Shown in pieces: positions 25,830 to 34,259 of a stretch of 45,869 nucleotides of DNA (position 1 is its first letter; the number at the start of each line of letters is the position of its first letter). Position numbers and translations under genes: made by a program. A model generated the notes under the pieces. That model was not told where the DNA came from. It saw only the letters and a program-made list of their open reading frames with translations, and did not search any database. The stretch comes from Clostridia bacterium (GTDB lineage: Bacteria > Bacillota > Clostridia > Christensenellales > CAG-138): positions 1-45,869 of the forward strand of contig JAFWMS010000006.1 in NCBI GenBank assembly GCA_017545535.1. Direction: 5' to 3'.

Positions 25830-26387
25830 TTACTTTTCGGCGGCCAGGCGTTCTTGACAGTGCTGGAGGAAGTAGCCGTGGTCCGGATACCCGTCCAGCC
25901 AAACGAAATAGGGGAGGGCCTCCTCGTACCGCTTCGCTTTATACAGCTCCACCGCAGACATGAACACCCGGGCTCTGGCGTCCTGATAGTCGCCCATGGC
26001 CTGGAAGGCCGCGGCGGACCGCTCGTACTCCCCGGCGGTGAAGAATTCCGCCGCCTTGTTGTATTGCCTGAACCGGATCAGGGTGACGGTGGTCACCACC
26101 GCGATGCAGAGCAGCAGCACCGCCAGCGATACCAGCCCGATCTTCTTCCAGCGCTTCACCTTCGCTTCGAACCGGTCCTCCTGCTCCTTGAGCATGGCGG
26201 ATTCCACCTTCCACCGCATCTGGCCCAGCCGGGTCCGGCAGGCGATATACTGCTGGTCCGCGTCCTGAAAGCCCCGGATGGAACGAAAGAGCTCCATGGC
26301 CTGTCCCAGGCCCTCCTCCGTCTCCGCCCGGGCCAGGTCCTGGGCCTCCTCGTAGGTGCGGCGTTTTTCCTCGTCCGTCAGGATCAT
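25830..26387 (-). CDS. Single-pass membrane protein with TPR-like repeats
   Basis: 185 residues, not assigned to a named family. An acidic/helical N-terminal half (about 1-78) is followed by one TM (about 83-105, IGLVSLAVLLLCIAVVTTVT). The C-terminal half has short helical repeats of the kind 'AAEFFTAGEYERSAAAFQAM' followed by GDYQDA, and 'ALPYFVWLDGYPDH', as seen in clostridial TPR-like membrane proteins. The N-terminus contains a similar 'AMELFRSIRGFQDA', so the repeat occurs on both sides of the membrane segment. Own promoter and terminator. Function unknown. Confidence 0.75.
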   Translation of the reverse strand: MILTDEEKRRTYEEAQDLARAETEEGLGQAMELFRSIRGFQDADQQYIACRTRLGQMRWKVESAMLKEQEDRFEAKVKRWKKIGLVSLAVLLLCIAVVTTVTLIRFRQYNKAAEFFTAGEYERSAAAFQAMGDYQDARARVFMSAVELYKAKRYEEALPYFVWLDGYPDHGYFLQHCQERLAAEK

Positions 26388-26418
26388 CCTCCCGCCTCCT
26401 CGTCCTCGTGATAGCTAC

Positions 26419-26447
26419 AGTATACAAAGCTCGTCCCCAAAAGGCAA
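26419..26447 (-). promoter_or_regulatory. Promoter of the TPR-like membrane protein gene
   Basis: Minus-strand TTGCCT, 17 bases, TATACT, followed by GGGAGG before ATG 26387. It starts right after the deoD terminator. Confidence 0.65.
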
Positions 26448-26448
26448 G

Positions 26449-26477
26449 AAAAAGGAAGGGGCTGTCCCTTCCTTTTT
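26449..26477 (-). terminator. deoD terminator
   Basis: A 12-base-pair perfect stem (AAAAAGGAAGGG / CCCTTCCTTTTT) with a 5-base loop, about 20 bases past the deoD stop; the T-run forms the end of the stem. Confidence 0.85.
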
Positions 26478-26496
26478 ATATAATGCATACAGAGGT

Positions 26497-27210
26497 TTAT
26501 TCCGCGATCTCCAGAGCCACCTGGATCATATCGTGGAAGGCGTTCTGCCGCTGCTCGGGGGTGGTGGCCTCGCCGCCGGCGATGAGGTCGGAGATGGTGC
26601 AGATGCACAGGGCCTTCTTGCCCGCCCGGGCGGCGTTCATGTACAGAGCCGCGGATTCCATCTCCGCCGCCAGCACGCCCATCTTCACCCAGGCGGTCTG
26701 GTCCACGGCGTCGTTATAGAAGTTGTCGGAGGCCAGGAGGTTGCCCACCTTGTACCGGAACCCCCGCTTCTCGCACTCGTCCACCGCCTTGCGGCAGAGG
26801 TCGAAGTCGGCGATGGCGGAGTAGGTGCCGGGCAGGGCGTACTGGTTCACGAAGGCGCTGTTGTAGCAGGCGCCCTGGCCGATGACGATGTCGAAGAGCT
26901 TGAGATCGGGGTTCATGCCGCCGGCGGAGCCCACGCGGATGATGCTTTCCACGCCAAAGAAGTTGAAGAGCTCGTGGGAGTAGATGCCGATAGCAGGCAT
27001 GCCCATGCCGCTGGCCATGACGGACACCCGCTTGCCCTTGTAGTAGCCGGTGTATCCCTGGACGCCGCGGATGTTGTTCACCAGTTCCGCGTCGGTGAGG
27101 TAGGTCTCCGCGATCATCTTCGAGCGCAGCGGGTCGCCGGGCATCAGCACGGTCTTGGCGAAATCCTCCGGCGCGCAGCCGATATGAGGCGTGAGATTCA
27201 GTTGCTTCAT
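26497..27210 (-). CDS. deoD: Purine nucleoside phosphorylase, DeoD type
   Basis: 237 residues, full hexameric-PNP length. It cleaves purine (deoxy)nucleosides with phosphate in salvage. Motifs: PHIGC near the start, '[15 protein letters not shown]' (phosphate site), '[14 protein letters not shown]', 'IRVGSAGG', '[10 protein letters not shown]' and catalytic Asp in 'CTISDLI'. Ribosome site GGGAGG. It has its own promoter downstream of the PAP2 gene. Confidence 0.97.
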   Translation of the reverse strand: MKQLNLTPHIGCAPEDFAKTVLMPGDPLRSKMIAETYLTDAELVNNIRGVQGYTGYYKGKRVSVMASGMGMPAIGIYSHELFNFFGVESIIRVGSAGGMNPDLKLFDIVIGQGACYNSAFVNQYALPGTYSAIADFDLCRKAVDECEKRGFRYKVGNLLASDNFYNDAVDQTAWVKMGVLAAEMESAALYMNAARAGKKALCICTISDLIAGGEATTPEQRQNAFHDMIQVALEIAE

Positions 27211-27238
27211 GCGATGATTCCTCCCGATCTTTTTTCTT

Positions 27239-27268
27239 ATTGTATCACAGGGGACGGCTCCTTGACAA
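27239..27268 (-). promoter_or_regulatory. deoD promoter
   Basis: Minus-strand TTGTCA (27263-27268), 18 bases, TACAAT (27239-27244), in the 66-base gap before deoD. Confidence 0.6.
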
Positions 27269-27276
27269 CCGGATTG

Positions 27277-27972
27277 TTACGCCTCCCGGGAAGCTCTTTG
27301 CCGTATGCGCGCCTCCAGGGCGAAGCCCGCCCGCTCCCAATGGAACCGGCGGCTGAGCAGGATGGGCACCTCCGCCACCAGGATGCCGGAGGGGACGTCC
27401 ACGAACACGTGCTGCTTCACGAAAAGGATGCTGCAGCAGACCAGCAGGAAGAAGAACAGGTTGAACCACTTGTACCATTTGGGGACCCCTGTTTCCGTGC
27501 CGTCAATGGCCCGCCAGCAGTACCAGCTGGCGATCACGTGGAGGGAGGGGAACAGGTTGTTGGGCTGGTCGAAGAAATAGACCACCCTCGTGACGAAGGA
27601 GAAAAAGTCCCGTCCGGGCACCTCCGGCCGGACGATGGCGGCGGGCACGGTCAAAAACAGGATCAGCGTCAGCAGCAGGGTGACAAGATATGCCGCCGTG
27701 TTCCGATAGACGGCCTGCTTTTGCTGCCCGCGCAGCAACAGCAGCATGGTGATGAACCAGGAGGCGAAGGACAGCACGTAGATACAGATCCAGGCCGGCC
27801 GGAAGGGGATGAGCTCGTCCAGAGCCGTGCCCAGATCCAGGGGCGTCAAATGGGCCAGGAGGGGCCTCGTCCCCCAGAAGATCGTGCTCTGGAACAGGAA
27901 CACCACGCCAAGGCAGACCCAACTATAGGTGGGCATCAGTTTCCCTATCCATTTTTTCAACGGCTCTTTCAC
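27277..27972 (-). CDS. PAP2-family membrane phosphatase
   Basis: 231 residues with five to six hydrophobic segments. The acid-phosphatase motifs are 'NNLFPSLHV' (motif 2, His) and 'FVKQHVFVDVPSG' (motif 3, His and Asp). The order and spacing match the inositol-phosphotransferase/PAP2-like subgroup. It probably dephosphorylates a lipid phosphate at the membrane, such as phosphatidate or an undecaprenyl diphosphate; substrate not decidable. The start is GTG at 27972 behind a GGGAG ribosome site. Upstream of deoD, same strand. Confidence 0.88.
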   Translation of the reverse strand: MKEPLKKWIGKLMPTYSWVCLGVVFLFQSTIFWGTRPLLAHLTPLDLGTALDELIPFRPAWICIYVLSFASWFITMLLLLRGQQKQAVYRNTAAYLVTLLLTLILFLTVPAAIVRPEVPGRDFFSFVTRVVYFFDQPNNLFPSLHVIASWYCWRAIDGTETGVPKWYKWFNLFFFLLVCCSILFVKQHVFVDVPSGILVAEVPILLSRRFHWERAGFALEARIRQRASREA

Positions 27973-27998
27973 CTCCCGCTCTCCCTTTGAGCAGAGGT

Positions 27999-28027
27999 AT
28001 CATACCATATCCCGCGTCCCGATTCAA
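27999..28027 (-). promoter_or_regulatory. Promoter of the PAP2 gene
   Basis: Minus-strand TTGAAT (28022-28027), 17 bases, TATGAT (27999-28004), just after the terminator of the NlpC/P60 gene. Confidence 0.65.
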
Positions 28028-28045
28028 TAAACGGATGGCACATAA

Positions 28046-28077
28046 AAATGAAGGAATTGTGATAAATCCCTTCATTT
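28046..28077 (-). terminator. Terminator of the NlpC/P60 gene
   Basis: Stem AAATGAAGG / CCTTCATTT with a 14-base loop, followed by TTAT in minus sense, 33 bases past the stop at 28110. Confidence 0.75.
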
Positions 28078-28109
28078 CATATCTGATTGGCCGGTGGGCG
28101 CGCTTCGCT

Positions 28110-30218
28110 CTATCCCCAGATCCGGTAGCCCATCAAAAAGTGGGTGCTCCAGTACTCGCTGTAGATGCTGCTGCGGGTGACCACGCAGCCGCTGGAGCTG
28201 CTGGCGTCGATCATGCGGCCGCCGCCCATGTAGATGCCTACGTGGCCGGTGGACTCGCTCCTGCCGGAGAACACCAGGATGTCGCCCCGCTTCAGCTGGT
28301 CCATGCTTTCGATCCGCCGATACTTGGAGCAGGTCCGCCAGCGGACGCTGGTCATGTAGCTGGTGTTTGCGCCTGCCTGCTTCAAGCACCAATAGACGAA
28401 GCCGGAGCAGTCGAAGCTGTCGGGGCCCTTGCCCGCCCGCACGTAGGGGCAGCCCAGGCGGCTCTCGGCGGCGGCGATCAGGCCCTCGACGCCCTTGCCG
28501 TAGTTCCCGGTCCCGCCGGAGGGCTTCTTCGTGGGCTCGGGCGCCTGGGTGGGCTCGGGCACCTCGGTAGGCTCGGGCGCCTCGGTAGGCTCGGGCGTTT
28601 TCCGGGGCGTTTTCGTAGGTTTCGGCGTTTTCGTAGGCTTCGGGGTCTTCTGGGGCGCTTCCGTGGGTTCGGGGGTCTCCCGAGGCGCTTCCGTGGGGTC
28701 GAGGATCTCCTCCGGGGCCTCCGAAGGCTCCGGGGTCTCCTCCGCCACGGGCAAATCGGTCTCCGCCGCCAGGGTGGCCGTGGGCTTGGGCGTCTTTTTC
28801 GGTTTGGCCGTAGGCTTGGGCGTCTTCTTCGGTTTGGCCGTTGCTTGGGGGGTCGCCTTTGCGGTCGCCTCGACGGTAGCCGGGGTAGCTTTGGGCGTAG
28901 TCTTTGCGGTCGCTTTAGCCGTTGCCTTGGCGGTGGCCTTGACAGTTGCCTTTGCGGTCGCTTTAGCGGTCGCCTTGGGAGTAGCCTTGGCAGGGGTCCT
29001 GGTGGGGCGCGGCGTGGCCGTGGGCGCGGCGTTGGCCGTGCCGGACAGCAGCCTCTCCAAGGTCCTCGGTCCGGCCTTGCCGTCGGGGATCAGGCCGTTA
29101 TTCTTCTGGAAGGCCTGTACCGCCTTCACCGTGGGGTCCCCGTATCTGCCGGTGACCTGAGCGAGGCGCATATACCCCATCCGAGCCAGTATCCGCTGCA
29201 GGGCGATCACGTCGTCCCCTCTGTCGCCGCTTTGGAAGCTATGATCCTCGACCTCGTCGCTGTTGAGCACAGCCACGGTCCCCTTGCTCAGGTTCCCGTC
29301 GGCCACCAGGCCGTTGTCCTCCTGGAACCGCCTCACCGCCTGCGCGGTGAGCTTGTCGTAGGTCCCGTTGGGCTTCACGACCAGATAGCCCAGCTCCAGC
29401 AGCCGCTGCTGCCAGATAAGGACCTGGTCGGACCTGTCCCCGATCCGAATGGTGTTGGACACGGGCTCGTCCCCGAAAAGGGTCTCCAAAACGGTGGAAT
29501 CCACCGAGGTGCCCTGGCCCAGCTTGTTGAACTGCCGGAACCGCTCCACGGCCTGGGCCGTCGCCGTATCGAAATAGCCGTCTTCCGAGGCGGCCAAGTA
29601 CCCCAGCTCCACCAGGCGTTCCTGGATGCTCTGGACCTCGGGCCCCCTGTCTCCGGGGAGCACGGCGTAGAGGGCGGCGTCCTCGTCGTTCAGCCTCAAA
29701 AAGGTCTCTTCATCGCACAGGCCCGTCTCCGGCAGGCCGCTGCGCCGCTGGAAGATGGCGATGGCCGAGGCGACACCGGCACCGTAGATGTCCTCCGGCT
29801 GTTCAAAGTCCAGGTATTCCAGGCTCATGAGCCGGATCTGGATATCCAAAACGATGGGAGAGCGCATGCCCGTGCCGATCACGTCCCCGTTCAGGGGGTT
29901 GAGAGTGGGCGTGGGGGTGGGCTTCTCCGTGGGCACCGGCGAAGGGGTGGGCGTGGGCACCGGCACGGGCGTGGGGGTCGTCTCCACGGGCACGGCGGTC
30001 CGATCCTGGGTACGGGGGCTGGGCGTCACCCGGACCACGTGCTCGTTCCGCTTCGGGTCGGGCTGCTCCACCGCCACGGCCAGGAAGGATCGATGCAAAT
30101 ACTCCCGGACGTAAAGACCCCCGGCCACGATCCCGGCCATGACCAAAATGGCCAGCAGCCAGACGAGGACCGCGGTGGTCTTGTCCTTTTGTTTGTTTTG
30201 CTGTCCCCGTTTCTCCAT
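28110..30218 (-). CDS. Membrane-anchored peptidoglycan hydrolase: PG-binding repeats plus NlpC/P60
   Basis: 702 residues. Cytoplasmic tail and one TM (about 18-38), then a Thr-Pro linker (65-110). Next come four PG_binding_1-like modules (about 115-390, e.g. 'VQSIQERLVELGYL', 'VIALQRILARMGYM'). A long Lys-Ala-Thr and Pro-Lys-Lys-Thr linker (400-575) leads to the NlpC/P60 domain (585-700), with catalytic Cys in 'FDCSGFVYWCL' and His in 'STGHVGIYMGGG'. By family it cuts stem peptides of peptidoglycan at the outer face of the membrane. The linker DNA is a low-complexity repeat (about 28600-29010) and is slippage-prone. It stands between two terminators, so it is probably monocistronic. Confidence 0.93.
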   Translation of the reverse strand: MEKRGQQNKQKDKTTAVLVWLLAILVMAGIVAGGLYVREYLHRSFLAVAVEQPDPKRNEHVVRVTPSPRTQDRTAVPVETTPTPVPVPTPTPSPVPTEKPTPTPTLNPLNGDVIGTGMRSPIVLDIQIRLMSLEYLDFEQPEDIYGAGVASAIAIFQRRSGLPETGLCDEETFLRLNDEDAALYAVLPGDRGPEVQSIQERLVELGYLAASEDGYFDTATAQAVERFRQFNKLGQGTSVDSTVLETLFGDEPVSNTIRIGDRSDQVLIWQQRLLELGYLVVKPNGTYDKLTAQAVRRFQEDNGLVADGNLSKGTVAVLNSDEVEDHSFQSGDRGDDVIALQRILARMGYMRLAQVTGRYGDPTVKAVQAFQKNNGLIPDGKAGPRTLERLLSGTANAAPTATPRPTRTPAKATPKATAKATAKATVKATAKATAKATAKTTPKATPATVEATAKATPQATAKPKKTPKPTAKPKKTPKPTATLAAETDLPVAEETPEPSEAPEEILDPTEAPRETPEPTEAPQKTPKPTKTPKPTKTPRKTPEPTEAPEPTEVPEPTQAPEPTKKPSGGTGNYGKGVEGLIAAAESRLGCPYVRAGKGPDSFDCSGFVYWCLKQAGANTSYMTSVRWRTCSKYRRIESMDQLKRGDILVFSGRSESTGHVGIYMGGGRMIDASSSSGCVVTRSSIYSEYWSTHFLMGYRIWG

Positions 30219-30359
30219 GGCCGAACCTTTCCTGCTTTCTTATGGACTATTGTAGCGGAAAAGGTCCGTTTTTGTGTTAACGGCCCGTAAATAAACTGCG
30301 GGGATTTTGCAACATTCGGATGAACTTCGTCACATTTTCCCGTTTTTTTCCAAACGAAA

Positions 30360-30381
30360 AGCGCCCGATCGCTCGGGCGCT
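30360..30381 (-). terminator. Terminator of the mreB-dipeptidase unit
   Basis: Stem AGCGCCCGA / TCGGGCGCT with loop TCGC, then TTTTCG in minus sense, 16 bases past the stop at 30397. Confidence 0.85.
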
Positions 30382-30396
30382 GAAAACGGACAAGTT

Positions 30397-31674
30397 TTAC
30401 TCCGCAGCCAGGCGGCGGAGACACTCGGCCATGAACCGGGTGTTGAAGAGCATCTCGGAAAGGAGGATGTTCTCGTTGGCGATGTGACATAGATCCGGCC
30501 TGTCGGGACGGGTGACGCCCACGGCCACGGCATTCTTGAACTCCCGGGCGTAGGTGCCGCCGCCGATAGAGATGGGCTTGGATTCCCGATCGCCGGAGAG
30601 CTCGCCGTACACGTCCATGAGGGTGCTGACCAGCTCCGACTCGGGGGCGATGTAGTGGCCCAGGGAATTGGACCGCTCCTTGCAGGCGAAGCCCAGCTTA
30701 CCCATGTGCTCGTCGATGGGGCCCGTCAGCTGCTCGAAGGTCATGGAAGCGGGGTAGCGGATGTCAAAGCCGACGGAAACGCCGCCCTCGTCCGCGGTGA
30801 ACACCGTGGGGGCCAGGGTCAGCCGGCCGGAGGCGTCGGTGAAGTCTACCCCCAGCCCTTCGCCGTGGTTATACCCGCAGAGCAGGGCGGCGAGGCCGGA
30901 GAAGGTCTCCCGATCCGGGGCGGGCAGATCAGCCTCGGACAGGGCCAGAAGGAGCTTTGCCAGAGCGTTGTCCGCATGGTCCGGCATGGAGGCGTGACCC
31001 TCCTTGCCCTGCATGGACAGAGCGGGAACCTCGGCCTCCGCCACGCCGGGGATCACGTTCATGGCGGTGCCCACCTTGGCGCGGACAGCGGTAGCGTACT
31101 TCTTTTCAAACATCATGTGGGAGATGTTCATCTCGGAATTGACCACGGGGTATGTGGCGTCCGGCGTGAAGGCGAGGTCAGGCTCGCCCTCCACCTCCCG
31201 GTAACGCTCGATTCCCGTAGAGCCCCGCTCCTCATCGCAGCCCAGCAGGATGCGCACCCGGCGCTTCATCTTCGCGCCGCTCTCCTTCAGGGCGTAGAGG
31301 GCGTATAAGGCGGAGACCGCCGCGCCCTTGTCGTCCGCGGTGCCCCGGCCATACATGGCCCCGTCGTGGATCTCCGCGCCGTAGGGGGGATACTGCCAGC
31401 CGGTGCCCTCGGGGACCACGTCCAGGTGGGCCATGACGGCCACGACCTCGTCCCCCTGGCCATACTCCACCACGCCGCAGCGGGCTTCCACGTCCCACAC
31501 CTTTTCAAAGCCCAGCTTTCGGGCGATATCCTGGGCCGTCCGCAAAGCCTGGAACACGTGCTCCCCGTAGGGCATGCCCTCCTTGGGCTCGCCCCGGGAC
31601 ACGGAGGGGATGCGGATGAGGGTCTGCAGGTCCTTCACCTGTTGGTCAAAGCTGTTTTCGATGATCTTGCGCAT
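30397..31674 (-). CDS. M20-family PepV-like dipeptidase
   Basis: 425 residues, a little shorter than typical PepV (about 470). Metal and catalytic residues: His and Asp in 'MAHLDVVPEG', Asp in 'GRGTADDKG', Glu-Glu in 'LLGCDEERGS', Asp in 'FTPDATYP' and His in 'LCHIANENI'. It hydrolyses dipeptides in the cytoplasm using Zn or Mn. It starts 33 bases after mreB in the same direction and ends at a terminator, so it is probably co-transcribed with mreB. It could feed on peptides released by wall turnover; that is inference. Confidence 0.93.
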   Translation of the reverse strand: MRKIIENSFDQQVKDLQTLIRIPSVSRGEPKEGMPYGEHVFQALRTAQDIARKLGFEKVWDVEARCGVVEYGQGDEVVAVMAHLDVVPEGTGWQYPPYGAEIHDGAMYGRGTADDKGAAVSALYALYALKESGAKMKRRVRILLGCDEERGSTGIERYREVEGEPDLAFTPDATYPVVNSEMNISHMMFEKKYATAVRAKVGTAMNVIPGVAEAEVPALSMQGKEGHASMPDHADNALAKLLLALSEADLPAPDRETFSGLAALLCGYNHGEGLGVDFTDASGRLTLAPTVFTADEGGVSVGFDIRYPASMTFEQLTGPIDEHMGKLGFACKERSNSLGHYIAPESELVSTLMDVYGELSGDRESKPISIGGGTYAREFKNAVAVGVTRPDRPDLCHIANENILLSEMLFNTRFMAECLRRLAAE

Positions 31675-31707
31675 AGTTTTCCCCTTTCCTTTACATTGAA
31701 AACGAGG

Positions 31708-32745
31708 TCACGCCTCGTAGTAGTCGCCGCGGCGATAGTCGTAGAGCACGTTCCGATAGAGCTTCACGTCCTCCAGCACCCGGCCCGCGCCGATGGCCAC
31801 GCAGGAAGCGGGGTCCTCCGCCACGTAGCAAGGGACGCCGGTCTGCTCGGAGATGAACTTGTCCAGGCCGTAGAGCTGGGCGCTGCCGCCGGTGAGGCAG
31901 ATGCCGGACTCGGTGATGTCGCCGCATAGCTCCGCCGGGGTCTGCTCCAAAGCGTCCTTCAGCTCCTCCACGATGGAGCGGAGGGGTTCGGAAAGGGCGT
32001 AGGTGATCTCGTTGCTGCCCAGCTGCAAGGCGAGCGGCAGTCCGCCCCCCAGGGAACGGCCCTTCACGTCCATCAGGATCTCATCCTTCCGGGGATAGGC
32101 GGAGCCGAAACGGCACTTGAGGTCCTCCGCGGCGGTCTGGCCGATGACGATGCCGTGCTGCCGCTTGAAGTAGCGGACGATGGCGGCGTCGAACTTGTCC
32201 CCACCCACCTTGATGGAGGAGGACTTGACCAGCTTGCCCAGGGAGGTGACCAGCATGTTGGAGGTTCCGGCGCCGATGTCCAGCACCATAGCCCCTTTGG
32301 GGGAGAAGATGTCGATGCCCGCGCCGATGGCGGCGGCCATGGGCTCCTCGACGAGATAGGTGTAGCGGGCGCCGGCCCCCTCGCTGGCCTCGATGACGGC
32401 CCGCTTCTCCACCTCCGTGGCCCGGCTGGGGACGGCGATGACCGCCCGGGGCTTGAAGAAGATGCGGCTGCCCACCACCTCCTGGAAGAAGGTGGAGAGC
32501 ATGCGCTCCGTGGCGTCCAGATTGGCGATGACTCCGTCCTGCAGGGGGCGAAAGACCAGCTGATCCTCCGGGGCCCGCCCCAGCATCTCCTTGGCCTTTT
32601 CTCCCAGGGCGGTCATCTTGCCGCTGCCCCGCTCCACGGCCACCACGGAGGGCTGCCGAAGGACGATGCCCTTGCCGCGTACGTAGATGAGGGAATAAGC
32701 CGTGCCCAGATCCACCCCGATGTCGGAGGAGGAGAACAAACCCAT
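31708..32745 (-). CDS. mreB: MreB/Mbl-type actin-like cell-shape protein
   Basis: 345 residues, full MreB length. The actin-fold nucleotide motifs are 'DIGVDLGTAYSLIYVRGKG', 'VLDIGAGTSN' and 'GICLTGGSAQLYGLDKF'. It polymerises under the membrane and directs side-wall synthesis. No mreC/mreD follow; instead a dipeptidase gene follows and a CwlD-like amidase precedes, so this resembles the detached Mbl-type loci of Firmicutes. It has its own promoter. The short acidic C-terminal tail (DYRRGDYYEA) is extra. MreB versus Mbl cannot be settled by eye. Confidence 0.93.
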   Translation of the reverse strand: MGLFSSSDIGVDLGTAYSLIYVRGKGIVLRQPSVVAVERGSGKMTALGEKAKEMLGRAPEDQLVFRPLQDGVIANLDATERMLSTFFQEVVGSRIFFKPRAVIAVPSRATEVEKRAVIEASEGAGARYTYLVEEPMAAAIGAGIDIFSPKGAMVLDIGAGTSNMLVTSLGKLVKSSSIKVGGDKFDAAIVRYFKRQHGIVIGQTAAEDLKCRFGSAYPRKDEILMDVKGRSLGGGLPLALQLGSNEITYALSEPLRSIVEELKDALEQTPAELCGDITESGICLTGGSAQLYGLDKFISEQTGVPCYVAEDPASCVAIGAGRVLEDVKLYRNVLYDYRRGDYYEA

Positions 32746-32789
32746 AGCGTATCCTTTCAGGGTACATAAACCCAGTTTTCGATGATAAA

Positions 32790-32818
32790 ATCATATCATC
32801 CCCGAGAAAAGATAGCAA
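32790..32818 (-). promoter_or_regulatory. mreB promoter
   Basis: Minus-strand TTGCTA (32813-32818), 17 bases, TATGAT (32790-32795), in the AT-rich gap between the amidase stop and mreB. Confidence 0.7.
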
Positions 32819-32850
32819 TAGAACAAAATGTTAAAACGCAAAATCGGGAA

Positions 32851-33522
32851 CTATCTGCCCGTGTCCGCCCCTTCGAGATATGCGATCACGCCCCGGGCGA
32901 CGGCTTCGGCCAGGGTGCGCTGATACGCTTCGTCCTGCAGCAACCGCTCCTCCTCAGGATGGCTCAAAAACCCGCACTCCACCAGCACGGCGGGACAGAC
33001 GGGTATGCGGGTCACGAAGTTGTTCCCGGGGTTCGCGTGCCGGGGCTTCAGGGAAAGAGCCTCGGTGAGGCTGTCGATGACCGCGGCGGCCAGCTTCTCG
33101 CCCTCCGCCGCCCCCGCCTGGTAGTAGGCCATGGGCCCCCGGACCTTGCGATCGGAGAACTTGTTCATATGGATGGATACGGCCGCGTCAGCTCCCTCCG
33201 TCAGCAGCAGCTGCCCCCGGCGGGCCATATCCTCCCGTTTGGTGGACCCCAGGGCTTCCGGACCGGTCCGGGTCATGACCACCTGGACCCCGGCGTCCTC
33301 CAGGGCTTCCCGGACCAGCAGGGCCACCTGCAGATTCAGCTCGCTTTCCTTCACCCCCGTGGCCGTGCCGGAGGCTCCGGCGTCGAAGCCCCCGTGGCCC
33401 GCATCCAAGATCACCAGCCACCGGGGCGGCGTGGGCAATGGCTCCCTTTTCTCCGAAACGGTCACGGGCCGGGCGCAGCCCAGCATAAGGCAAACTGCCA
33501 ACAAAAAAAGCCTGTTTCTCAC
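32851..33522 (-). CDS. N-acetylmuramoyl-L-alanine amidase, CwlD-like lipoprotein
   Basis: 223 residues. The signal sequence has a lipobox (LMLGC at about 12-16). The Amidase_3 domain has zinc ligands in 'ILDAGHGGFDAG' (His), 'KESELNLQ' (Glu), 'AVSIHMNKF' (His) and catalytic Glu in 'VECGFLS'. The family cuts the muramic acid-peptide bond; CwlD members make spore-cortex delta-lactam. The start is GTG at 33522, needed to supply the signal peptide, but there is no ribosome site upstream. The start lies inside the intrinsic terminator of the preceding gene, and its first leucines are coded by the terminator's T-run. Expression may thus depend on read-through or a leaderless start. Confidence 0.9.
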   Translation of the reverse strand: MRNRLFLLAVCLMLGCARPVTVSEKREPLPTPPRWLVILDAGHGGFDAGASGTATGVKESELNLQVALLVREALEDAGVQVVMTRTGPEALGSTKREDMARRGQLLLTEGADAAVSIHMNKFSDRKVRGPMAYYQAGAAEGEKLAAAVIDSLTEALSLKPRHANPGNNFVTRIPVCPAVLVECGFLSHPEEERLLQDEAYQRTLAEAVARGVIAYLEGADTGR

Positions 33523-33527
33523 AGGCT
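33503..33527 (-). terminator. Intrinsic terminator overlapping the amidase start
   Basis: Minus sense: AGCCTGT, loop of five, ACAGGCT, then seven T, located 19 bases after the metallophosphoesterase stop. The amidase GTG start is in the stem-loop. A three-codon frame (ATG AGC CTG TGA) begins at 33530 and stops over the GTG. Confidence 0.75.
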
Positions 33528-33545
33528 CATTCTATTCTTGGGGTC

Positions 33546-34259
33546 TCAGGTTGATTCCGCGATCAACCGGGGCACGAATTGGAGATGGTCCGCGGAGACC
33601 AGATGGTACCGTGTCCCCTCGTAGTCCCCCTCGAAGCTTCCCAGACAGGACCGGCCGTGTAGGTGGCCGTAGACCGCGTGATCCACCCCGTGGCCGCGAA
33701 TCAGGTCCGCAAAGTCCGTAGGCTCCCCCTTTTCGTTGAAGGGCGGATAGTGGAGCATGATCACCCGCAGCCGCCCGGCTTTGGCGTCCATGGCCTGAAG
33801 GGACAGGCCCAGCCGCAGCTTCTCCCGCTCGAAGATCTTCCGGTCCTTGCTCTCGGAAAAGTCGGGGCTAAGCGGCGTGTTCCAGCCCCGGGTGCCGCCC
33901 ACGATCACGCCGTTCCAAAGGAGGGCGTCGTTCTGCACCGCTTTGACGGAGGGGGGCAGGACGCTTTTGACCTTGCTGTAGCCGGTCCACCAGTAGTCGT
34001 GGTTCCCCCGGAGCAGGACCTTGGTCCCCTTGAGGCCGTGGATGAAATTGAGATCCGCCAGCGCCTCCTCCAGCCGCAGCCCCCAACTGATGTCGCCGGG
34101 GACGAGGACCAGATCCTCTTCGCCCACCGTGTCCTGCCAGCCCTCCTTCAGCCGGGCCACGTGGTTGGCCCACCCCGGCCCGAACACGTCCATGGCCTTG
34201 TTCTTCACGGACAGGGACAGATGCAGATCACCGATGGCAAAGATGCGGGGCATGCTCAC
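33546..34259 (-). CDS. Calcineurin-like metallophosphoesterase
   Basis: 237 residues. Metal-binding blocks: 'IFAIGDLHLS' (D-x-H), 'LVLVPGDISWG' (GD), 'VLLRGNHDYWW' (GNHD), 'IMLHYPPF' (H) and 'VYGHLHG' (GHxH). The complete set predicts an active two-metal phosphoesterase; the substrate cannot be named. Its ATG overlaps the zinc-ribbon gene stop by four bases. Last gene of the ysxC unit, followed by a terminator that reaches into the amidase start. Confidence 0.92.
   Translation of the reverse strand: MSMPRIFAIGDLHLSLSVKNKAMDVFGPGWANHVARLKEGWQDTVGEEDLVLVPGDISWGLRLEEALADLNFIHGLKGTKVLLRGNHDYWWTGYSKVKSVLPPSVKAVQNDALLWNGVIVGGTRGWNTPLSPDFSESKDRKIFEREKLRLGLSLQAMDAKAGRLRVIMLHYPPFNEKGEPTDFADLIRGHGVDHAVYGHLHGRSCLGSFEGDYEGTRYHLVSADHLQFVPRLIAEST

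Noticed and set aside
27987..30290. 767-codon plus-strand frame rich in Gly-Arg-Leu opposite the NlpC/P60 gene
   Set aside because: It is antisense to a clear hydrolase, its low-complexity sequence mirrors the Lys-Ala-Thr linker, and no domain is visible.
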